In this document: positions 17,137 through 26,136 of the stretch, in pieces
Layout of the letters: each line of letters opens with the position of its first letter
Numbering within the stretch: the first letter of the stretch is position 1
The notes under the pieces: generated by a model
Told to the model about the DNA's origin: nothing
The model's input: only the letters and a program-made list of their open reading frames with translations
Databases searched by the model: none
Origin: Villigracilis sp024434165
GTDB taxonomy: Bacteria > Chloroflexota > Anaerolineae > Anaerolineales > Villigracilaceae
NCBI GenBank assembly: GCA_030263665.1
Contig: SZPK01000011.1
Coordinates: 14,019 to 78,018 of the forward strand
Length of the DNA stretch: 64,000 nucleotides
Direction of reading: 5' to 3'
Made by a program: the position numbers and the translations under genes

Positions 17137-18063
17137 TTAATCCGAAGTGAAGAAGACTTTCTTGGGCTGCCATTCCTTGGAGCCGTCTTCATTGACCATC
17201 AATTCCATCAATGCGACCAATTCGCCCTGGGTGCTGACGCCGCGCACTTTCGTGTGGACGGTATCGGCTTCCTTCGCCTTGACGCGATGGCCATGGCGCA
17301 CGCCTTCGACTTCATCGGGGTTGAGTTCCACGGCGGGCCAGTCGCCGAGCGCTTCAGCGGCGGGGATGAGGTATTGATACCAGTTTCCGGCGGTGAAGGC
17401 TTCCTGCAGCTTACGCAGGGGCACGGAATCGCGCAGGGTGAAGCGTCCGCTTTTGGTGCGCCGCAGACCGACAAGGTACGCGCCGCAGCCCAGTTTTTTG
17501 CCGAGGTCGTTCGCAAGCGAGCGGACGTACGTGCCGGATGAACAATGCACGTCAATCACGACTTCGGGCGGAGTCCATTCGAGGACCTCAAGGTGATGTA
17601 CGGTGATCTTGCGCGGTTCAAGGTCCACCTCTTCGCCTTTGCGCGCCATTTCGTAGGCTTTGCGCCCCTGGACTTTGACGGCGGAGTAGGGTGGGGGAGT
17701 TTGTTCGATTTCACCGATAAAGGTCTTGAGCGCTTCTTCGAATTGCGCTTCGGTGATGTTCGACGGATCGGTGGATGGGGTGAATTTTCCGTCGGCATCG
17801 TAGGTATCGGTGGTGCCGCCCAGGCGGATGATGGCTTGGTAGCGCTTATCGGATGCCGAGACGTATTCGCTGAGGCGCACAGCCGGTCCGACGAGGATGA
17901 CCAGCACACCCGAAGCGCGCGGGTCGAGCGTGCCGGTATGACCTGCGCGGCGAAGACCAGTCCCGTTCCGAATGACCTGGACTACGTCATGCGATGTCAT
18001 TCCCACGGGCTTATCCACAACAAGCGCGCCGGATATGGCGTTTTTTACATCTTGACTATTCAT
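17137..18063 (-). CDS. truB: tRNA pseudouridine(55) synthase
   Basis: 308 residues. Makes pseudouridine 55 in the T loop of tRNAs. The N terminus (ALVVDKPVGMTSHDVVQVIR) and the catalytic Asp motif GHTGTLDPRASGVL are canonical. AGGAGG 8 bases before the ATG at 18063 identifies this start over a TTG at 18096. The C-terminal about 65 residues look like the second TruB/PUA-like domain. It is the last gene of the nusA-infB operon, a very common bacterial arrangement. Confidence 0.95.
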   Translation of the reverse strand: MNSQDVKNAISGALVVDKPVGMTSHDVVQVIRNGTGLRRAGHTGTLDPRASGVLVILVGPAVRLSEYVSASDKRYQAIIRLGGTTDTYDADGKFTPSTDPSNITEAQFEEALKTFIGEIEQTPPPYSAVKVQGRKAYEMARKGEEVDLEPRKITVHHLEVLEWTPPEVVIDVHCSSGTYVRSLANDLGKKLGCGAYLVGLRRTKSGRFTLRDSVPLRKLQEAFTAGNWYQYLIPAAEALGDWPAVELNPDEVEGVRHGHRVKAKEADTVHTKVRGVSTQGELVALMELMVNEDGSKEWQPKKVFFTSD

Positions 18064-18157
18064 TAGGGATTCCTCCTGAGTTTCTTTCCGGGTCAATTAT
18101 GACATACTTATGGGTGATTCCAACACGGAAATTGGTACTATTATCTTTCTATCATAT

Positions 18158-19114
18158 TTACAAATTTAACAACTCGCGGGTCTTTTGCAGCACTTCCTTT
18201 TGTAACTCGTCTAAACTTCCCTGTATATCTGCTCCTGCGGCGGCAGCATGCCCCCCGCCTTTGAAATATTTTGCAACCTGCGAGACGTCAATCCCCGGCG
18301 CAAGCGCACGCCAGGATATCTTCACGTGGTTATCGGGCTGTTCAACGAAAACCATTCCGATTTTGTTCCCGTCAATGGCGGAGATCATGTTGATGAGGTC
18401 CGCATCGTCGTTCCCGCCGTAGCCTGCGGACTTACGGTCGGCGAGGGTGAGCGTGCCCCAGACGATTCCGTTTTTGCTCTCGAGGCTGGAAAGCCCCGCG
18501 CCCCAGTATTTTGCGGCGGGGAAGGATTTCCGCACCAGGGACCGCATATAGATTTCAGGCAGGTTCACGCCGATTTCCATCAGCGCGGCGGCTTGACGGA
18601 GCGCCTCGGGCGTGGTGTTGGATGTGCGGAAGCCAAGCGTATCGGTGATGATGCCGGTCAGCAGGGCGGCGGCGATCGGCTTGGTGATGCTCATTCCCCA
18701 TTCGGGCAGGTGGTTGGTTAGGATGGCCGCCGTGGCGACCTCGTCCGCTTCGATGAGGTTGAGTTTGCCGAACTTTTCGTTGGTCACGTGGTGGTCAATG
18801 TTGATATCAGGTTGACCGAAATTCTCGAACGCTTTCCCCGTCCGTTTGAAGTCGGCGCAGTCCACGGTGATGAAGGTATCATGACCGCTGCCGGGTTCTT
18901 TTTTGATGAGTTCGCTTCCTTCGAGATATTTAAAGGAGGAAGGCACGCCGTCCACCAGCACCATTTCCACCGACTTGCCCGCGTCCTGCAGGGCGAGACC
19001 CAGCCCAAGCAGCGAACCGACGGCATCGCCATCGGGACGGACATGCGATGCGATAACGATCCGGTTCGCTGCGGCAAGCCTGTTTCGTATTTCCCCTGTG
19101 AGTTGTATATCCAC
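18158..19114 (-). CDS. nrnA: DHH/DHHA1 phosphoesterase, NrnA-like
   Basis: 318 residues, GTG start at 19114 preceded by GGAGGAA. The DHH domain shows SHVRPDGDAVGS (about 20-31) and the DHH motif as NIDHHVTN. The DHHA1 domain ends in a GGGHAAAAG motif. Homologues degrade short oligoribonucleotides and dephosphorylate pAp. Its place between rbfA and truB is the usual one for this family. Short-RNA turnover is likely; pAp phosphatase activity is inferred from the family. Confidence 0.9.
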   Translation of the reverse strand: MDIQLTGEIRNRLAAANRIVIASHVRPDGDAVGSLLGLGLALQDAGKSVEMVLVDGVPSSFKYLEGSELIKKEPGSGHDTFITVDCADFKRTGKAFENFGQPDINIDHHVTNEKFGKLNLIEADEVATAAILTNHLPEWGMSITKPIAAALLTGIITDTLGFRTSNTTPEALRQAAALMEIGVNLPEIYMRSLVRKSFPAAKYWGAGLSSLESKNGIVWGTLTLADRKSAGYGGNDDADLINMISAIDGNKIGMVFVEQPDNHVKISWRALAPGIDVSQVAKYFKGGGHAAAAGADIQGSLDELQKEVLQKTRELLNL

Positions 19115-19173
19115 TAATTTCCTCCGAATATGTTGTCGTTCATTGCCTTGTCTTTCGCGCCTCGCAGCGGCAT

Positions 19174-19524
19174 TTATTTCTTGTCTCTTAACCCTGCCAG
19201 AATCCTTTCGATGTGGTCTGCGTTCTCCGGCGTTGGATCCCAGTGGAATCTCAATTTGGGAAAGGTTCGCAGGTCCACGCGGGCGGCGAGGGTGCGCCGC
19301 AGGAAGCCGGAAGCCGATTCAAGCCCGGCTAGCACCTCGGCAGACCGCGCCGCACCCTCCACCGCAGAGACGTAGACGTCCGCAAAGGCGAGTTCACGAT
19401 CCACCTTCACATCCGTTACGAAAATCTGGCGCAGGCGCGGGTCATTGACCTCGCGGAGCAGCAGCTCCGAGAGGTCCTGCCGGATGCGGTCTTCAATGCG
19501 TTTAATACGAATTCCAGATGGCAT
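19174..19524 (-). CDS. rbfA: 30S ribosome-binding factor RbfA
   Basis: 116 residues. Assists late maturation of the 30S subunit and 16S rRNA 5' end. The start MPSGIRIKRIEDRIRQDLSE at 19524 fits the family; a longer open frame runs upstream into infB but has no homology-like content. The conserved ISAVEG-like strand appears as DVYVSAVEG. The length is normal for RbfA. Lies between infB and nrnA in the operon. Confidence 0.93.
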   Translation of the reverse strand: MPSGIRIKRIEDRIRQDLSELLLREVNDPRLRQIFVTDVKVDRELAFADVYVSAVEGAARSAEVLAGLESASGFLRRTLAARVDLRTFPKLRFHWDPTPENADHIERILAGLRDKK

Positions 19525-19588
19525 GGTTTTGCGTTTCGCACTATACGTGATGCCTGTTTCGTCTTCACAAAACGTGGAGCGCGAATTC

Positions 19589-21358
19589 CTATTCCAGAAT
19601 ATAACAAACCAGCGTATCGCCGATTTGGATGTCGCTGAAGTTTTTGAAGCCGACACCGCACTCATAACCCTGGCGAATCTCCCTGACATCCTCTTTTTCA
19701 TGGCGCAGGGAGGAGAGGTCGCCTTCGTAGACGACATCTGCGCCGCGATACAGGCGCACCTTTGCGCCGCGCTTCAATTCGCCTTCGGTCACTTTGCAGC
19801 CCGCCACCCTGCCGAACTTGGAAGCGGAAAATACCTGCAAGACCTGGGCGCGTCCGAGGGTCTTTTCCACCAGGTCGGGTTCGAGCATGCCCTTGAGCGC
19901 TTTTTCGATGTCCTCGGTCATGCGGTAGATGATCTCGTACAGGCGGATGTCCACGCCTTCTTTTTCCGCCATGCGGCGGGCGTCCACATCTGCCTGCACA
20001 TTGAAGCCGATGATGATGGCTTTCGAGGCGGCGGCGAGCATCACATCGTTATTGCCGATGTTGCCCGTTTCCGCGTGGAGCACTTTCAGACCAATCTCGC
20101 CCGTGCCGAGTTTGTTCAATTCGGTGATGATCGGGTCGAGCGAGCCCTGCACGTCGGCTTTGACGATCAGGTTGAGTTCCTTTGCCTCGCCCGACTGCAC
20201 CTTGCTGAACAGGTCTTCGAGCGAAACCTTCTTGCGCGACTGCGATTGGGACTTGACGGTTTCGAGGCGTTCCGCAACGATGGCGCGCGCTTCCTTTTCC
20301 GAACCGACCACCTCGAACAAATCCCCGGCGGAGGGTACATCGCTGAGTCCCATCACAGCCACCGGCGTGGAAGGACCCGCCTTCTTGATGGGCTTGCCTT
20401 TGTAATCGGTGATGGCGCGCAGTTTGCCGTGCGCGGTGCCTGCCACTACCACATCGCCCGCTTGAAGCGTCCCGTTTTGGATGAGCAGGGTTGCGACCAC
20501 GCCCTTCGATTTATCCAACTCCGCTTCGATGACCGTGCCGATGACCTTCCCATTGGGGTTGGCTTTGATGTCGTTGCTGTCTGCCACGAGCAGGATGCCT
20601 TCGAGCAGGTCGTCAATGCCTTTTTTCTGCTTTGCCGAGACGGGCACCACCATGGTGCTGCCGCCCCACTCGTCCGGCACGAGTTCGAGTTCCGCCAATT
20701 GCTGCTTGACGCGCTCCGGGTTGGCGTTGGGTTTATCCACTTTGTTCAATGCCACAAGGATTGGCACGCGCGCCGCCTTGGCATGGGCAATGGCTTCCCT
20801 GGTCTGCGGCATCACGCCGTCGTCGGCGGCGACCACCAGCACGACAATATCCGCGCCTTGTGCGCCGCGCGCGCGCATCTGTGTGAACGCCGCGTGACCG
20901 GGCGTATCGAGGAAGGTGATCAAACGTCCCTTCATTTCGACTTGATATGCGCCGATGTGCTGGGTAATGCCGCCCGCCTCCCCTGCGGCAACATCCGTCG
21001 AGCGAATGGCATCCAAAAGGCTGGTCTTGCCGTGGTCCACATGACCGAGAATGGTCACCACCGGTGGGCGGGGCTTCAACTGCGATTTATCCTCCCCCGC
21101 GATCATCTGCCGCCAGAGCGGCACCTCGCCAACCTCCTCCCTGATGCTTTCCTCCACAACCTCCGGGACAGCCTCAAACCCGTATTCCGCAACCACAATG
21201 GCGGCGGTATCGAAATCCACCGTCTGGTTGATGGTTGCCATGACGCCGTTCGTCATCAATTTTTTGATCAGTTCGATTGGGCTTTTTTCGATCTTCTGAG
21301 CCAGGTCCCGCACCACAATCGCGGCGGGGAGCTCGATTTTATGTCCGTTGCTGCTCAT
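19589..21358 (-). CDS. infB: Translation initiation factor IF-2
   Basis: 589 residues, preceded by GGAGG. Delivers initiator tRNA to the 30S subunit. GTPase motifs are GHVDHGKT (105-112), DTPGH (about 155-159) and NKVD (about 208). The G2-like, beta-barrel and C2 domains follow. It is much shorter than the 800-1000 residue IF-2 of many bacteria because the N-terminal extension is reduced to a single IF2-N-like domain of about 60 residues (VVRDLAQKIEKSPIELIKKL). Part of the nusA operon. Confidence 0.96.
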   Translation of the reverse strand: MSSNGHKIELPAAIVVRDLAQKIEKSPIELIKKLMTNGVMATINQTVDFDTAAIVVAEYGFEAVPEVVEESIREEVGEVPLWRQMIAGEDKSQLKPRPPVVTILGHVDHGKTSLLDAIRSTDVAAGEAGGITQHIGAYQVEMKGRLITFLDTPGHAAFTQMRARGAQGADIVVLVVAADDGVMPQTREAIAHAKAARVPILVALNKVDKPNANPERVKQQLAELELVPDEWGGSTMVVPVSAKQKKGIDDLLEGILLVADSNDIKANPNGKVIGTVIEAELDKSKGVVATLLIQNGTLQAGDVVVAGTAHGKLRAITDYKGKPIKKAGPSTPVAVMGLSDVPSAGDLFEVVGSEKEARAIVAERLETVKSQSQSRKKVSLEDLFSKVQSGEAKELNLIVKADVQGSLDPIITELNKLGTGEIGLKVLHAETGNIGNNDVMLAAASKAIIIGFNVQADVDARRMAEKEGVDIRLYEIIYRMTEDIEKALKGMLEPDLVEKTLGRAQVLQVFSASKFGRVAGCKVTEGELKRGAKVRLYRGADVVYEGDLSSLRHEKEDVREIRQGYECGVGFKNFSDIQIGDTLVCYILE

Positions 21359-21431
21359 AAGCCACCTCCTTTCCAGTCTGAAAACTTGTCGTTCATACCG
21401 CCGGGCAGCCTGTGAGCGAGTGGCTAATCGT

Positions 21432-21743
21432 TCACATTGTCTGACCTTCGGTCTCTGCTTCGGGCGGCAGAGAGTTCATAAATTCTTCCAAACGGACGCG
21501 GTCAGCCTGGTTTAATTCCGTCTTCAACGCATGTCCCAGCGCGCCCTTCAGCCCGCGCGCCCAGCATGAACGACGATCATGCAGGTAGGCGCCGCGCCCA
21601 GCCAGTTTGCCGGTCGGGTCCACGCGTACCCCCTCTTCCGTGCGGACGATTCGAATCATCTGCCTCTTCGGCAGCACTTCCCGGCATCCCACGCAAGTGC
21701 GCTGGGGAACATGCTTTACACGTTGTACAGGTTTCTTTGCCAC
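21432..21743 (-). CDS. ylxR: YlxR-family nucleic-acid-binding protein
   Basis: 103 residues. Contains the family hallmarks RTCVGCREVLPKRQMIRIVR and GRGAYLHDRRSCWARG. YlxR (DUF448) proteins bind RNA and, in some bacteria, act as regulators; in Streptococcus the structure suggests an RNA-binding cleft. The location between nusA and infB is the conserved one. The Cys pair in TCVGC is typical. Confidence 0.92.
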   Translation of the reverse strand: MAKKPVQRVKHVPQRTCVGCREVLPKRQMIRIVRTEEGVRVDPTGKLAGRGAYLHDRRSCWARGLKGALGHALKTELNQADRVRLEEFMNSLPPEAETEGQTM

Positions 21744-21756
21744 GTCCGATCAGCTC

Positions 21757-21833
21757 TCCCTCACCCTAACCCCTCTCCCATGGAGAGAGGGACTCCCTTC
21801 CTTCTGTGGGGAAGGGTCGGAGATGAGGGCATG
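21757..21833. repeat. CCCTCTCCC/GGGAGAG dispersed repeat between nusA and ylxR
   Basis: CTCACCCTAACCCCTCTCCC, then ATGGAGAGAGGG, then a second degenerate half ending GATGAGGGC. Same family as 3413-3448 and the insert in Elp3 at 58561-58612. It fills nearly the whole gap between nusA and ylxR inside an otherwise tight operon and could form an RNA hairpin there. Confidence 0.8.
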
Positions 21834-21838
21834 TACTA

Positions 21839-23707
21839 CTACCATTCCTCTTCGCCGCCGCCGCTGCGTTTGTGCTTCTTGCGGGTGACGACTTCACCAA
21901 GTTCTTCATCGAATTCCAGAGCCACGCCCTTCTTCTTGCCTTTCTTGTCCTTCTTCTTGTCGCCAGACGCATCTTCGTCGGCATCCCCGGCGGCTTGGAA
22001 CATTTCGGGCTTCATCTGGAACAACTCATCGAGCGAAACGCCATCCTTGGAGACTTCCCCATCCTCTTCTGCTTTCTCGACGACTTTCCTCGCTTCTTTC
22101 TTCCTTTCAGCCTGCTTCTCCGCACCGGGCGTTTCCTCCGCCGCAGCCGGTTCCGCTGCCGCGGTCGCCGCGGCTTCTTCCTGCACGGGAACAGCCTCCG
22201 CCTCGGGGAAGGACAGCGCCGCCAGCGACTCTTCGATATTCTGAATGGCTTTCGATCCGATGCCTGCCAGCCCCAGCACCTTATTGGCGTTGGTCTTCAT
22301 GTCGAACATCAGTTGACCCGCCGTCTCATAGCCGGCTTCGGTCAGGATGTTATAAATATGTTCTTTAAGACCGGAAATCTGGTCGAGCGGCGTGTTGAAA
22401 GCGGCGGCGGGAATATCCGCGCGCGCGGCGGAAATGCGTTCGTCCTCCTCGCGCGAGGCTTCTTCTTTGACCTGAATCATGCGGCGTTCCACCCGGTCCA
22501 CAAATTGACCGAGCAGGGTATATTCTTCCGGCGTAATGGGGCGGTTCTCCGCCTTTTTCGCCAGGATCTCCTCCACCAGCGGCATCTGTTCCGCCGCGCC
22601 GGGCAGCATTGCTGCCAGTTCCGGGTCCGACTGCATTTTGACCAGCGCGTCGCCCGCGGCTTCGGTCAGCGATTTGATGTCAATGCGCCAGCCGGTCAGT
22701 TTGGCGGCGAGGCGGGCGTTCTGTCCATCGCGCCCGATGGCAAGACTCAACTGGTCTTCCCCCACCACCACGGTTGCAGTGCGCGCGCCTTCGTCTTCGG
22801 AGAGATAGACCCCGGTCACACGCGCCGGGCTGATGGCTTTGGAAATATACACCACCGGGTCGGGGTCCCACTGGATGATGTCAATCTTCTCGTCGTGCAA
22901 TTCCTTGACGATAGCCTGGATGCGCACGCCCTTCATGCCCACGCATGCGCCGACCGGGTCAATGCCCGGCTGGGTGGCGGAAACCGCCACCTTGGCGCGC
23001 GCGCCGGGTTCGCGCGCAATGGCGCGAATCTCGACAATGCCGTGATAGATCTCCGGCACTTCGTTTTCCATCAGGCGGCGCAGGAAGTTGCGGTGCGCGC
23101 GCGAGAGGATGATCTGCGGACCGCGCGTGCCGTCCTTCACTTCCATCACCACCGCGCGCACGCGGTCGTGCAGTTTCAATTTTTCGCCGGGGATGCGCTG
23201 GTTGTTCGGCATCACCCCCTCGGCTTTCATATCCAGACCGATGGTCACGCCGGTGGCGTTGATCGTTTGCACCAGACCCGAAACGATCTCGCCTTCCTGG
23301 CGCTGGAAGTATTCCATCTGGTTCGAGCGTTCCGCCTCGCGGATGCGCTGTTGAATCACCTGCCGGGCGGTCTGAGCCGCCACGCGCCCAAAATCTGCGG
23401 GCGTACTTTCCACGAGGAGCATATCCCCGGGCTGCACATCCGGATTCACCCTGCGCGCCTCTTCCAGCAATACTTCGGTGCGCGCGTCCACCACGCTGTC
23501 TTCCACCACTTCCTTCTCGGCGAAAACGGTGACGACCCCGGTTTCAGGATTCAGTTTGGCTTCCACATGCTGTGCCGTCGAGGCTCCCACTGCGCGCCGG
23601 TAGGCGGAGACCATCGCCGACTCGATTGCGGAGATGACCACATCCTTGGCGAGCTGTTTTTCTTCCAACACTTCGTTGAAAGCCAGCGCAAAATCATTCT
23701 TTGCCAT
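21839..23707 (-). CDS. nusA: Transcription termination/antitermination protein NusA
   Basis: 622 residues; start at MAKNDFALAFNEVLEEKQ (23707), the standard NusA N terminus. The N-terminal RNA-polymerase-binding domain is followed by S1 (about 135-205) and the two KH domains (about 210-350, with ACVGMKGVRIQAIVKEL and AIGRDGQNARLAAKL). A helix-hairpin-helix region follows (about 465-500). The last about 110 residues are an Ala/Glu-rich then Lys/Asp-rich tail that standard NusA lacks and that is probably disordered. It heads the operon; rimP, the usual upstream gene, is absent here. Confidence 0.95.
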   Translation of the reverse strand: MAKNDFALAFNEVLEEKQLAKDVVISAIESAMVSAYRRAVGASTAQHVEAKLNPETGVVTVFAEKEVVEDSVVDARTEVLLEEARRVNPDVQPGDMLLVESTPADFGRVAAQTARQVIQQRIREAERSNQMEYFQRQEGEIVSGLVQTINATGVTIGLDMKAEGVMPNNQRIPGEKLKLHDRVRAVVMEVKDGTRGPQIILSRAHRNFLRRLMENEVPEIYHGIVEIRAIAREPGARAKVAVSATQPGIDPVGACVGMKGVRIQAIVKELHDEKIDIIQWDPDPVVYISKAISPARVTGVYLSEDEGARTATVVVGEDQLSLAIGRDGQNARLAAKLTGWRIDIKSLTEAAGDALVKMQSDPELAAMLPGAAEQMPLVEEILAKKAENRPITPEEYTLLGQFVDRVERRMIQVKEEASREEDERISAARADIPAAAFNTPLDQISGLKEHIYNILTEAGYETAGQLMFDMKTNANKVLGLAGIGSKAIQNIEESLAALSFPEAEAVPVQEEAAATAAAEPAAAEETPGAEKQAERKKEARKVVEKAEEDGEVSKDGVSLDELFQMKPEMFQAAGDADEDASGDKKKDKKGKKKGVALEFDEELGEVVTRKKHKRSGGGEEEW

Positions 23708-23830
23708 ACGTTCTTGCTCCAAAGCTCCTTTATAAGCGAAGAAGTGGGGGCTACCCACTTCTCGGTGACTTCGTTATTGGGTTGTCCCGTACGCGCGACA
23801 TTTTAGCATAAAGGGTTATGGTGCGCAAGG

Positions 23831-23836
23831 TATAAT
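23831..23836 (+). promoter_or_regulatory. -10 element placed for leaderless transcription
   Basis: TATAAT lies 8 bases (CTTTTCTC) before the ATG of the methyltransferase gene at 23845. No Shine-Dalgarno is present and no clear TTGACA-type -35 is seen. Confidence 0.55.
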
Positions 23837-23844
23837 CTTTTCTC

Positions 23845-24579
23845 ATGACACAGCGAAACCTATCCAAAGCCGCCCTGCGCGGAGAACCTTCCTATGTGTG
23901 GAGAGCCGGTCAGCAGCGGCGGCTGGACATGATCATAAAATTTGCCGGCGAACGAATGCAGGGACACGTTTTGGAGAACGGCTGCGGTGTGGGAATGTAC
24001 GTTGAAAAGATGACCGCCCTGGGCGCGGACGTGACCGGGCTGGAATTCGACTTTGACCGCGCCCGCGATGCAAAGGTCAACTCGGAGAAGATCATCAACG
24101 CCGCCGGGGAATTCCTCCCGCTTCCTGCCAGGACCTTCGACCTGATCCTCAGCCATGAAGTGATCGAACACGTTCAGGATGACCGCTCCGCGATTGGCGA
24201 AATGATCCGCGTATTGAAAGCGGGCGGGCGCGCGGCGATCTTTTGCCCCAACCGCGGCTATCCCTTTGAAACGCACGGCATCTTTTGGAAAGAGAAGTAT
24301 TATTTTGGCAACAAGCCTTTTGTAAATTATCTTCCCCGCAAATGGCGCGATAAACTCGCCCCACACGTGCGTGTGTATTCCCGCCGCGACCTGCAAAAAC
24401 TATTCGACGGCTTGCCAGTGAAATTCATCGAACGCACGATTGTCTTCGGCGCGTACGATAACATCATCGCGCGCTTTGGAATCTTCGGAAAATTTTTGCG
24501 CGCCGTGTTGCAGTTTTTGGAAAAAACGCCCCTGAAAATATTTGGCTTGTCCCATTTCTGGGTAGTGGAGAAGGTGTAA
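23845..24579 (+). CDS. Class I SAM-dependent methyltransferase
   Basis: 244 residues. Methyltransf_11-type: motif I reads LENGCGVGMYVEKM (about 44-57), with the acidic residue ending strand 2 in VTGLEFDFD. SHEVIEHVQDDRSAI (about 105-119) matches the UbiE/small-molecule methyltransferase post-I pattern. The C-terminal region (FGAYDNIIARFGIFGK) is like lipid- or polyprenol-methyltransferases, but the substrate is not identifiable. Transcribed divergently from nusA. Confidence 0.88.
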   Translation: MTQRNLSKAALRGEPSYVWRAGQQRRLDMIIKFAGERMQGHVLENGCGVGMYVEKMTALGADVTGLEFDFDRARDAKVNSEKIINAAGEFLPLPARTFDLILSHEVIEHVQDDRSAIGEMIRVLKAGGRAAIFCPNRGYPFETHGIFWKEKYYFGNKPFVNYLPRKWRDKLAPHVRVYSRRDLQKLFDGLPVKFIERTIVFGAYDNIIARFGIFGKFLRAVLQFLEKTPLKIFGLSHFWVVEKV

Positions 24580-24641
24580 TATGCTTGGGTGGAAATGACC
24601 GCTGAAAAAGTTTGGCTTGTCCAATTTTGGGCGATGGAGGG
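24546..24641 (+). repeat. Degenerate direct duplication of the methyltransferase 3' end
   Basis: TTTGGCTTGTCCCATTTCTG near the gene end (about 24542-24561) recurs as TTTGGCTTGTCCAATTTTGG at about 24611-24630, each followed by a similar G-rich stretch (GTAGTGGAG / CGATGGAGG). The second copy lies past the stop codon and carries base changes and a small deletion. It is probably an old tandem duplication. Confidence 0.55.
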
Positions 24642-24683
24642 GATGCGGCTGTATTGCGGCTTCCGCGTGGGAGCATTCTTTGC

Positions 24684-24845
24684 TCAACGTATTAATTGAT
24701 CACCGGTAATTCCTTCCAACCCCGGATGGGAATGCCGGAGCGCGTTTGTCCAGACTGTCCTGCGTAGGTAACGTCCCATCTCTTTTTGATTACCCGCTTC
24801 CTGGAGATAGGAAAATACCTGTTGTGAAATGGCTCTGCGGATCAT
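24684..24845 (-). CDS. Possible small or remnant ORF in intergenic region
   Basis: The minus strand holds a 53-codon frame beginning MIRRAISQQVFSYLQEAG and ending GLEGITGDQLIR. It stays open upstream without a stop to about 24896. The composition is protein-like (amphipathic helix pattern, Arg-rich). No Shine-Dalgarno is seen and no family is recognised. It may be the remnant of a gene whose other end has decayed. Confidence 0.3.
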   Translation of the reverse strand: MIRRAISQQVFSYLQEAGNQKEMGRYLRRTVWTNALRHSHPGLEGITGDQLIR

Positions 24846-24908
24846 GGAGGGAGGTGTAGCAGAAACCTGACAATTTTCAATCCGACTGAAAAACTGTCAG
24901 GGATACAA

Positions 24909-24941
24909 AAACCTCCGGGGTCTCGAAGACCTCAGAGGTTT
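24909..24941 (-). terminator. Intrinsic terminator
   Basis: AAACCTC-C-GGGGTCT pairs with AGACCTC-A-GAGGTTT across a 3-base loop, with one mismatch and one wobble. The minus-strand reading ends in TTTTTG. It lies just past the stop of the gene at 24952. Confidence 0.75.
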
Positions 24942-24951
24942 AGTGTTTGGC

Positions 24952-25374
24952 TCATTCTCCTTGATCCCCCGCGCTTCCCGGCTGTTCCACGCGGACCACT
25001 TCACCATGATAGTTGATGACCACCTTGAAGCCCATCATTCCCAAATAAGCACGCATTTCTTCGGGGAAGCCGGTCTGCATCAGCGCATCGAACTGCTTGT
25101 CAATGTTCTTCAACTGCTGTTCGATCATCGCTTTGGAAAACGGATCGTCCTGACCGAGCATTTTGGCGGTCTGCTCAGAGAGGATGTCTTCGCTGCCTTT
25201 CATCATCTCCGCCATCTGGTTCAGCACGGCGCGGTCCACCTGCTCGGCGGGGATGTGACGCTTGAAACCGTCGTCGTCCACCACGTAGGCGGGTTCACTG
25301 CCGATGGAAGCGGTTTGTACGGCGTTGCCGTCTTCGTCCACGACGAGACCGGCGAAAAGGGGAGTGTTGGACAT
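24952..25374 (-). CDS. Conserved hypothetical protein, 140 residues
   Basis: No family is recognised. The N terminus (LFAGLVVDEDGNAV, SIGSEPAYVVDDDGFKRHI) looks like a small beta-rich domain with two VxDxDG turns. A helical middle (about 45-100, MAEMMKGSEDILSEQTAKML) is Met-rich, and the end has VVINYHGEVVRVEQ. No signal peptide or membrane segment. It is followed by its own terminator and sits next to a LURP-one-type gene on the same strand, 64 bases apart. Codon use looks like its neighbours. Confidence 0.7.
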   Translation of the reverse strand: MSNTPLFAGLVVDEDGNAVQTASIGSEPAYVVDDDGFKRHIPAEQVDRAVLNQMAEMMKGSEDILSEQTAKMLGQDDPFSKAMIEQQLKNIDKQFDALMQTGFPEEMRAYLGMMGFKVVINYHGEVVRVEQPGSAGDQGE

Positions 25375-25438
25375 GGGAAAGCCCTCTTTCTTCTTTCCCC
25401 TTTCATTTTATGACAGGAAAGAAGAAAGAATGCAGGGA

Positions 25439-26014
25439 TTAAGATTGCCTTCCTTCAATTGCGGCGAGCAGAATCCCAGCCGCAACGCCGAGACGGCGGT
25501 CCAACTGATGGGCGACGTCCATGCTGAAGTCCATGGTTAACTGGTAGGTGAAGGGATTGAAATTCTGGCGCAGGTCCGCCACGCGGGCGCCGCCGATGGT
25601 GATGTCATAGTTCTGGGGGATGAGTCCGGTCAGAAAACGGCGCAGCAATGCCATGCCCATGCTGTCTTCGAACAATAATCCGATGACATTATCGCCCACG
25701 TCGAGCACTTCCCATTCGTCGCGCAAAATGGACTTGAGCCCCCTGCGCCGCAGTGCGCCGACCTTCATACCGGTGGCGCTGTCCACCACGTCGAAGGCGG
25801 CGGAGAAGTCAATGATCTGGCGGGCTTTGATCATCAGCACTTCCTGCGTTTTGCTTTCATCGGCGTAGACACGAATGTCCTCGCGCAGGCGGAACATCTT
25901 CTGCTCGCTGAACATGACCAGCCTGCCGCTGGGGTCGTAAAAGCGGAATTTGCCGGTCAGCGCAAAGACCTGGCGTTTGAGAGTGTACTGGTTAAATTGA
26001 AAAACGGGGTTCAT
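25439..26014 (-). CDS. LURP-one-related/Tubby-like C-terminal-fold protein
   Basis: 191 residues; start MNPVFQFNQYTLKRQVFALT at 26014. The sequence pattern (KFRFYDPSGRLVMFSEQKMF, REDIRVYADESKTQEVLMIKAR) is that of LOR/scramblase-type proteins, which share the Tubby C-terminal barrel. The bacterial function is unclear; phospholipid association is plausible. The C terminus contains a hydrophobic helix (LGVAAGILLAAIEG) that could insert into the membrane. Confidence 0.8.
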   Translation of the reverse strand: MNPVFQFNQYTLKRQVFALTGKFRFYDPSGRLVMFSEQKMFRLREDIRVYADESKTQEVLMIKARQIIDFSAAFDVVDSATGMKVGALRRRGLKSILRDEWEVLDVGDNVIGLLFEDSMGMALLRRFLTGLIPQNYDITIGGARVADLRQNFNPFTYQLTMDFSMDVAHQLDRRLGVAAGILLAAIEGRQS

Positions 26015-26136
26015 CTCTTTTCCTCTTTGAGTGTGATTGGAGTACGCTGTTTTCCCCAGCATACCACTTTACGCGAATCCTTGTCCGCCTCAAAGGTACT
26101 ATCTGTATAATAAATTGCCGGTGACCGCCGCCTGTG

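Noticed and set aside
19445..21415. 656-codon plus-strand frame opposite infB
   Set aside because: Shadow of infB, whose motifs on the minus strand are unmistakable.
21872..23806. 644-codon plus-strand frame opposite nusA
   Set aside because: Shadow frame, Phe/His-rich; nusA is the real gene.
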